Under the pieces are notes generated by a model, which worked only from the letters and a program-made list of their open reading frames with translations, searched no databases and had not been told where the DNA came from. This document shows, in pieces, positions 58,990 to 64,000 of a stretch of DNA of 64,000 nt. Every line of letters begins with the position of its first letter. Within the stretch, counting starts at the first letter, position 1. This DNA comes from Hongsoonwoonella zoysiae (GTDB taxonomy: Bacteria; Pseudomonadota; Alphaproteobacteria; Rhizobiales; Stappiaceae): positions 995,236 to 1,059,235 of the forward strand of contig NZ_JABRXF010000001.1 of the NCBI RefSeq assembly GCF_013266695.1, in the 5' to 3' direction. The position numbers were made by a program, and so were the translations under genes.

Positions 58990-61029
58990 ATGACCTCCGA
59001 TCCGCTTCTGCAGCCCTATCGGCTCAAGCATCTGACGCTCCGCAACCGCATCATGTCGACGGCTCACGAGCCGGCCTATTCCGAAGACGGAATGCCGAAG
59101 GAGCGATATCGCCTCTATCATGCGGAGAAGGCAAAGGGCGGCATCGCGCTGACGATGACGGCGGGATCGGCGGTTGTTTCCGAGGACAGTCCGGCCGCCT
59201 TCGGCAATCTGCACGCCTACAAGGACGAGATCGTTCCCTGGCTGAAGGAACTTTCCGACGAATGTCACGAGCATGGCGCGGCCGTGATGATACAGATCAC
59301 GCATCTTGGCCGCAGGACGAGCTGGAACAAGGCGGATTGGCTTCCGGTCCTCGCTCCGTCGCCCATCCGCGAGCCTGCGCATCGCTCATTTCCCAAGGAA
59401 GCCGAGGAATGGGATATCGAGCGCATCGTGACCGACTATGCGGATGCGGCGGAGCGCATGCGGGCTGCCGGTCTCGACGGTATAGAGCTTGAAGCCTACG
59501 GCCACCTTATGGACGGTTTCTGGTCGCCGGCAACGAACGAACGCACCGATCGGTTCAACGGCCCGCTCGAAAACCGGCTCCGCTTCACGGACATGGTGCT
59601 GGCGGCTATCCGGGAGCGTGTCGGGCCGGAATTCATTGTCGGCATCCGTATGGTTGCAGACGAGGATTGGGACAAGGGCCTGAGCCGCGAGGAAGGCGTG
59701 GAGATCGCCGGGCGTCTGGCTGCGTCCGGCCAAATCGACTTCCTCAATCTCATCCGCGGCCACATCGAGACGGATGCCGCCCTTTCCCGCGTGATACCGG
59801 TGCAGGGCATGCGCTCCGCGCCTCATCTGGATTTCGCGGGCGAGGTTCGTGCGCAGACCAGGTTTCCGGTTTTTCATGCCGCGCGCATCGGCGATGTCGC
59901 CACCGCTCGCCATGCGATCGCGGAAGGCAAGCTCGACATGGTGGGCATGACTCGTGCGCATATCGCCGATCCGCATATCGCCAGGAAGGTGGCGGAAGGC
60001 CGCGAGCGGGACATCCGGCCTTGCGTCGGCGCGACCTATTGTCTCGACAGGATCTACGAGGGGCATGAGGCGCTTTGCATTCACAACGCCGCAACGGGCC
60101 GCGAAGCGACCATGCCGCATATCGTCAAGCCGACGGCGGGCAGGAAGAAGCGGATAGTCGTCGTCGGCGCTGGGCCCGCCGGGCTCGAGGCGGCGCGCGT
60201 ATGTGCCGATCGGGGCCATGACGTGACGGTGCTGGAAGCCGCCGATGCTCCAGGCGGCCAGGTAAGGCTTGCTTCGCTCAGCCCGCGCCGGCGCGAGCTA
60301 ATCGGCATCATCGACTGGCGCATGGAGCAATGCGAGGCTCGCGGGGTGAGCTTTCGCTTCAACACCTATGCTGAAGCTGAAGATGTGACGGCTCTCGATG
60401 CCGATGTGGTCTTCGTTGCCACCGGCGGATTACCGAATACCGGTGTCGTCGCATATGGCGGCGAACTCGTGACCTCTTCGTGGGAAATCGTTGCCGGTGA
60501 AGTGAAACCGGGCGCCGAAGTGATCGTTTACGACGACAATGGCGGCCATCCGGGCATGCAGGCGGCGGAAACCATCGCTCGTGCGGGCTCCACGCTCGAA
60601 ATCGTCAGCCCGGAGCGGTTCTTCGCGCCAGAGATCGGCGGCCTCAATCACGTGCCCTATGCCGAGGTTCTCCACGAAGCGGGAGCGCGTATCACGATCA
60701 ACGCGCGCCTTCAGGCCGTCTCAAGGGAAGGCAACAAGCTGAAGGCCGTCATCGGTTCTGACTACGGAGGGCGAACGGAAGAACGGCTTGTCGATCAGGT
60801 CGTCGTGGAGCATGGAACGTTGCCGCTCGACGAGCTCTATTTCGCGCTGAAACCGCATTCGAAAAACCTCGGAGCGATCGATTGGCGCGCGCTTCTGCGC
60901 GGTCATGACCCGTTGAGGGAGGTGAAGCCGGACGCGTCTTTCTTTCTCATGCGCATCGGGGATGCCGTTGCCTCTCGCAATATTCACGCCGGCATTTACG
61001 AGGCATTGCGGCTTTCCAAGGATTTGTGA
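58990..61029 (+). CDS. TMADH/DgcA-like NADH:flavin oxidoreductase with Fe-S site
   Basis: 679-aa flavoprotein built like trimethylamine dehydrogenase and 2,4-dienoyl-CoA reductase: an old-yellow-enzyme FMN barrel (residues 1-340; PLLQPYRLKHLTLRNRIMSTAHEP, VMIQITHLGRR, YGHLMDGFWSPATNERTDRFNG), an iron-sulfur stretch, and an NAD/FAD domain with VVGAGPAGLE (391-400). The Fe-S motif has Cys345, Cys351 and Cys363, but the usual second Cys is Ala348. Relatives include DgcA (dimethylglycine) and stachydrine/N-methylproline demethylases, which suggests oxidative N-demethylation of the product of the preceding gene. Probably cotranscribed with it under LysR. Confidence 0.9.
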   Translation: MTSDPLLQPYRLKHLTLRNRIMSTAHEPAYSEDGMPKERYRLYHAEKAKGGIALTMTAGSAVVSEDSPAAFGNLHAYKDEIVPWLKELSDECHEHGAAVMIQITHLGRRTSWNKADWLPVLAPSPIREPAHRSFPKEAEEWDIERIVTDYADAAERMRAAGLDGIELEAYGHLMDGFWSPATNERTDRFNGPLENRLRFTDMVLAAIRERVGPEFIVGIRMVADEDWDKGLSREEGVEIAGRLAASGQIDFLNLIRGHIETDAALSRVIPVQGMRSAPHLDFAGEVRAQTRFPVFHAARIGDVATARHAIAEGKLDMVGMTRAHIADPHIARKVAEGRERDIRPCVGATYCLDRIYEGHEALCIHNAATGREATMPHIVKPTAGRKKRIVVVGAGPAGLEAARVCADRGHDVTVLEAADAPGGQVRLASLSPRRRELIGIIDWRMEQCEARGVSFRFNTYAEAEDVTALDADVVFVATGGLPNTGVVAYGGELVTSSWEIVAGEVKPGAEVIVYDDNGGHPGMQAAETIARAGSTLEIVSPERFFAPEIGGLNHVPYAEVLHEAGARITINARLQAVSREGNKLKAVIGSDYGGRTEERLVDQVVVEHGTLPLDELYFALKPHSKNLGAIDWRALLRGHDPLREVKPDASFFLMRIGDAVASRNIHAGIYEALRLSKDL

Positions 61030-61141
61030 GCATCCCTGCTTCACCTTCTCTGGCAAGCATCTAAAGCGGTGCAACGCTGCAACACCTTCGCGACATTCGC
61101 GGATTCGTTAGTAGATGCGCTTCGAAACGGGGTTATAACGT

Positions 61142-61158
61142 GTCAGAAATTTCCTGAC
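61142..61158. promoter_or_regulatory. Possible operator upstream of mipA-like gene
   Basis: GTCAG-AAATTTC-CTGAC is a perfect 5-bp inverted repeat around a 7-bp AT-rich centre, 31 bp before the start codon of the MipA/OmpV gene. No regulator gene is adjacent. The short arms make chance a fair alternative. Confidence 0.35.
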
Positions 61159-61189
61159 GGAACCGTCTTTCGAGCTGGATACCCACAAC

Positions 61190-62008
61190 ATGCCGCGATC
61201 GCTTGTCACCCGCGCCTGCCTTGCTGCCGCCACGCTTGCAACCGCCTCCGTGGCGCAGGCGCAGGATGGATATCTCGCGCCGGAAGACAGGCCCCTACCG
61301 CAAAAGCAATATGTGCTCGATCTCGGCGGCGGAGCGATTGTCCAGCCGCGCTATCCGGGTGCGGATGATTATCTCGTCTATCCCTTCCCGATTATCGCCG
61401 TCGGCCGGTTCTATCTGCCGGGCCTCGGGCAGATCGTCGACGGGGACGTGGTCAAGCGCGGCTTCTTCTTTTACCCGTCTTTCGATTTCAATGGCGAGCG
61501 CAAGGCGTCGGATTCTTCGGATCTGACGGGCACGCGCACGGTCGACTGGGCACTGGAGCTCGGGCTCGGCGCCGGGTATCGCTACGACTGGCTGCGCGGC
61601 TTTGTGGAACTGCGCCAGGGCATCAATGGTCACCATGGCCAGGTTGCCGATTTCGGTATCGATGTCATTACGAACCCGCTCGACCGGCTGGAGTTCAGCA
61701 TCGGCCCGCGTGCGTCCTGGGCATCGGAAGATTACATGGACACCTACTTCGGGGTAACGCCCGGCGAAGCTGCCGCTTCGGGCGGTATCCTCACTTCTTA
61801 TGACCCGGATGCGGGTTTCAAGACGGTCGGCGTGGCAGCACGCGCAAGCTACGCCTGGACCGACAACACGACCTTTCACCTTCAGGGTGGATGGGACCGT
61901 TTCGTCGGCGACGCCGAAGACAGCCCGATCGTCAGCCGCGGCGATGACGACCAGTTCTCAATCGGCATCGGCGTGAGCTACCGCTTCGGCTTCGACATTT
62001 TTAATTGA
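61190..62008 (+). CDS. MipA/OmpV-family outer-membrane protein
   Basis: 272-aa beta-barrel protein with a signal peptide (MPRSLVTRACLAAATLATASVAQAQ), then GGAIVQPRYPGADDYLVYPFPIIAVGRFYLPG, a MipA-typical opening, and amphipathic strands ending RGDDDQFSIGIGVSYRFGFDIFN with a C-terminal aromatic suited to BAM recognition. MipA proteins scaffold murein synthases or act as small porins. The upstream region contains GTCAG-AAATTTC-CTGAC (61142-61158), a possible operator. Monocistronic. Confidence 0.88.
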   Translation: MPRSLVTRACLAAATLATASVAQAQDGYLAPEDRPLPQKQYVLDLGGGAIVQPRYPGADDYLVYPFPIIAVGRFYLPGLGQIVDGDVVKRGFFFYPSFDFNGERKASDSSDLTGTRTVDWALELGLGAGYRYDWLRGFVELRQGINGHHGQVADFGIDVITNPLDRLEFSIGPRASWASEDYMDTYFGVTPGEAAASGGILTSYDPDAGFKTVGVAARASYAWTDNTTFHLQGGWDRFVGDAEDSPIVSRGDDDQFSIGIGVSYRFGFDIFN

Positions 62009-62047
62009 AAGTAGCCCCGTCCGCACGGCGGAGGCGTATCTCCGGAG

Positions 62048-62863
62048 TCACTTGCAGGGTTTCAGCTTGATACCTTCCGGAACACGTGTCCTGCTGTTCC
62101 CGCACGCGTTGATGATGCGGCGTGGATCAAGGCCGCGCACGTCGGTAAGGTTGGCGCCTGCAAGCTTGGTATGTCGTAAAAGCGCGCCTTCCAGATTGGC
62201 CCCGGTGAGATCCGCTTCGGAAAGATCGGCGCTCGTCATGCGCGCCCCGGAAAGATCCGCTCCGCGAAAAATCGCCCCAATAGCCACGGCGCGGTCGAAA
62301 TCCGCATAGGGAAGGCGGGCATCGGTAAAATCCGCTCGCTCGAGGTTTGCCCGTTCGAAGTCGGCGGTGTCCATTTTCGCATCTCGGAACATCGCGCCCG
62401 CGGCGCTTGCGCGAATAAGGTTTGCGGCGCGTAGGTCCGCCCCGGTGAAATCGACTCCCGTCGCATTGACTTCCGCCATATCCGCATCCCGCAGATCGGT
62501 CTCAACCAGGATCGATTTTGCGATATTCGCTTTTTCCAGGTCGATTCCGCGCATCTTGGCATAGGTGAAGTCGCTGCCGGACAGATTGGCCCGCTCAAGT
62601 TCCGCCCTGCGAAGGTCCGCTTCCCTGAGATCGGAGTTCGTCAGTATCGCACCTTTCAGGTCGGCCTCGCGCAAATTGGCTTTGTTCAGATTGCCTTCAT
62701 CGGTATCGAGCGCACGCAGCTCCGCAAGCTTTAGATCGCACCCGGGGCAGGATCCGCTTGCCAGAAGCTTGTCGACCGATATCTGGTCGGCCTGAGCGGG
62801 CAGGGCCGTTGCTGCGGCCAGGGTGAATGCGGCGGCGAGAGTGGCAAGGCGAGCGGCGATCAT
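62048..62863 (-). CDS. Exported pentapeptide-repeat protein
   Basis: 271-aa protein with a signal peptide (ends near LPAQAD), a Cys pair in SGSCPGCDLKLAEL, and about 35 consecutive A(D/N)LxX pentapeptides (residues ~45-250; for example ANLREADLKGAILTNSDLREADLRRAEL), predicted to form a right-handed quadrilateral beta-helix. A further Cys lies at NACGNSRT and another at the C-terminal KPCK. It is periplasmic, with a probable scaffold or binding role. It differs from the cytoplasmic gyrase-protecting Qnr/MfpA proteins by its signal peptide and cysteines. Confidence 0.88.
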   Translation of the reverse strand: MIAARLATLAAAFTLAAATALPAQADQISVDKLLASGSCPGCDLKLAELRALDTDEGNLNKANLREADLKGAILTNSDLREADLRRAELERANLSGSDFTYAKMRGIDLEKANIAKSILVETDLRDADMAEVNATGVDFTGADLRAANLIRASAAGAMFRDAKMDTADFERANLERADFTDARLPYADFDRAVAIGAIFRGADLSGARMTSADLSEADLTGANLEGALLRHTKLAGANLTDVRGLDPRRIINACGNSRTRVPEGIKLKPCK

Positions 62864-63105
62864 TTGTTCCGTCCCGGACAGACATCTTCTTTTCAGATTT
62901 AGGGTATTCGCCCCTTGCAGGGAAGGTGGAGCGGTATGGATGCTGCATGAAAGTGACCATGGTGCTTGACGGGTGATCGAGTTTCGCGGCCGAGGCGATG
63001 AAATAATATGCTACCCTGACGTAATAATATTGTGCGCCGCGGGTGGTGCGTTACGAGATCAGGTCCCGGCCCGAAGGCACGTAGTCGGTTGTGGAGGAAG
63101 AGGTC

Positions 63106-63546
63106 ATGCGTAACTTTCACAAGGTGGTGGCATGCGTTTTCGTCTCCGCCATTCTCGTGGCTTATCCGATATCATCCGTCGAGGCGGCAAGCATCGTTGC
63201 CCGGATAGACCTCTCCGAGCAGCGGATGCGCGTCTACATAAACGGCTTTCCACGCCACAGTTGGCCCGTTTCCACCGCAAGGCGGGGGTATCGCACTCCG
63301 GTCGGCAGTTTCCGCCCGGGCCGGATGCACAGGCGCTATTTCTCGCGAAAATACGACGGCGCGCCTATGCCGTGGTCGGTGTTTTTCTATCATGGCTATG
63401 CCATTCACGGCACGGATCAGATCAGGCACCTGGGCCGGCCCGTGTCGCATGGGTGCGTTCGTCTGCATCCGGACAACGCACGGCGGCTTTTCACGCTGAT
63501 CAAGCAGAACGGAAAGAAGAATGCGCGAATCATCGTAACGCGCTAA
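63106..63546 (+). CDS. L,D-transpeptidase (YkuD)
   Basis: 146-aa exported L,D-transpeptidase that forms 3-3 cross-links in peptidoglycan or attaches proteins to it. From ATG 63106 (GGAGG 9-13 bases upstream) a signal peptide (MRNFHKVVACVFVSAILVAYPISSVEAA) precedes IDLSEQRMRVYINGFPRHSWPVSTARRGYRTPVGSFRPG. The catalytic region is GYAIHGTDQIRHLGRPVSHGCVRLHPDNARRLFTLI, with the nucleophile Cys in SHGCVRL and a supporting His in IHGT. AATAATAT direct repeats at 63002 and 63023 lie in the upstream region. Short single-domain type common in Hyphomicrobiales. Confidence 0.93.
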   Translation: MRNFHKVVACVFVSAILVAYPISSVEAASIVARIDLSEQRMRVYINGFPRHSWPVSTARRGYRTPVGSFRPGRMHRRYFSRKYDGAPMPWSVFFYHGYAIHGTDQIRHLGRPVSHGCVRLHPDNARRLFTLIKQNGKKNARIIVTR

Positions 63547-63988
63547 GATTTTGTTTACGAACCGGCGCTTCCGCTCTTCGCTGTCGCGAATGTCCTGAGG
63601 TAGGGTCCGTTCGAATCCGGCATTTCCCTTCGCACTGGAGCGGAATGCCATGAGTGGCGGAACGAAGAAGGCGGCGGGGTCGCATTGCCGTCCTTCTTCG
63701 TTCGCCAGTCGCTGACGACGCACAACCTGACGATCAGCGTGCCAATGATGGAGCAAAACTCTTGCCAAATCGTTGGTGCGCTGATCGGTCTACATGCGGT
63801 GTGAACCTCGATAAAAACCCCAATATCTGGCGGTTGTTAAGGATTGTGTAGTCTTCTCCGCGATGCAAGCTGCAATGCAGGACGCGAGTGGGGGTAAATA
63901 TCGGTTAACGCGTTAATTTTCTTAAGAAGTTTCGTTCGATTTCCAAAAGCGGCAACATCGGAATAGGGGCGTGGCCGGAGAGCGGTGT
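63547..63988. other. Long intergenic region with hairpin and TTAACGCGTTAA palindrome
   Basis: 442 bp without a credible gene; the frame 63654-63851 is arginine-rich and lacks coding character. It contains the hairpin 63656-63706 (listed separately), and a 12-bp perfect palindrome TTAACGCGTTAA at 63904-63915 within an AT-rich stretch ending TTAAGAAG. This is the likely promoter region for a gene starting near 63989. Confidence 0.5.
63656..63706. other. Long-arm hairpin downstream of L,D-transpeptidase
   Basis: GGCGGAACGAAGAAGG (63656-63671) pairs with CCTTCTTCGTTCGCC (63692-63706) with a single bulged G, around a 20-nt GC-rich loop. There is no T-run, so it is not a standard terminator. It could be the 3' structure of the ldt mRNA, a small RNA stem or a repeat-family member. 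Confidence 0.6.
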
Positions 63989-64000
63989 ATGACTTCCCCG
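63989..64000 (+). CDS. Possible start of next gene (partial)
   Basis: ATG at 63989 follows CGGAGAG (63976-63982) at normal spacing and reads MTSP before the window ends. Only the RBS-ATG pair supports it; the product cannot be judged. Confidence 0.3.

Noticed and set aside
63901-63924. CtrA box
   Set aside because: Three TTAA words are present, but the spacings are 4 and 5 bp rather than the 7 bp of the TTAA-N7-TTAA consensus.

Overview
The window reads as chromosomal DNA of an alphaproteobacterium of the order Hyphomicrobiales (Rhizobiales). Reasons: high GC with strong third-position GC bias; an imuA-imuB-dnaE2 mutasome operon behind an alphaproteobacterial LexA box (GAAC-N7-GAAC); divergent ethylmalonyl-CoA-pathway genes (ecm/ccr); phaR with phaAB; the osmolyte 'trio' asnO-ngg-M42 peptidase; and RIME-like palindromic intergenic repeats. 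I cannot name the genus from sequence alone. I see no rRNA operon, prophage, insertion sequence or CRISPR array. Two tRNA genes are present: Gly-GCC and Ala-CGC.

Layout. 0-8.8 kb: a proline-rich SH3 protein, an orphan solute-binding protein, ecm and ccr diverging from a palindrome-containing promoter region, an MscS-type channel and a CAP lipoprotein. 8.8-13 kb: an acyl-CoA synthetase and an acyltransferase/flippase pair. 13.2-19 kb: the SOS mutagenesis operon. 19-28.2 kb: housekeeping and lipid genes (argG, an Fe-S protein, a GlxA-type regulator, a methyltransferase, a prenyl synthase, a CFA-synthase-like enzyme, mtgA, rpmF) and two small hypotheticals. 28.2-34.3 kb: a segment holding gamma-glutamyltransferase 1, a GlcG-like protein, phaR, phaA, phaB and a cytochrome c, bounded by two inverted copies of a 169-bp composite palindromic repeat. 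34.3-44.7 kb: a second, exported gamma-glutamyltransferase facing a minus-strand run (GST, bicupin, LysR, RidA, class V aminotransferase), followed by small detoxification-type genes each beside its own regulator (TetR, HxlR, TetR). 45-50 kb: tRNA-Gly, a YbaK-like protein, trx-lon-trm112, yggT-DUF167-folD and tRNA-Ala. 50.3-56.4 kb: a membrane protein, MarR, and the N-acetylglutaminylglutamine amide (NAGGN) osmolyte operon. 56.4-61 kb: LysR, a non-pyrrolysine MttB-family methyltransferase and a TMADH/DgcA-like flavoprotein. 61-64 kb: MipA/OmpV, a pentapeptide-repeat protein and an L,D-transpeptidase.

How the genes work together. phaA and phaB make acetoacetyl-CoA and 3-hydroxybutyryl-CoA. These feed polyhydroxybutyrate (no phaC is present here) or, through ccr and ecm, the ethylmalonyl-CoA route of acetyl-CoA assimilation. 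The NAGGN genes and the MscS channel point to osmotic adaptation. The mttB-like/flavoprotein pair beside a LysR regulator is the best candidate for an undescribed catabolic system, probably demethylation of a quaternary amine. The exported GGT plus the GST-bicupin-RidA-aminotransferase cluster is a second candidate, perhaps for turnover of glutathione or gamma-glutamyl conjugates. Several divergent promoters contain clear dyads that look like operators for the adjacent regulators.
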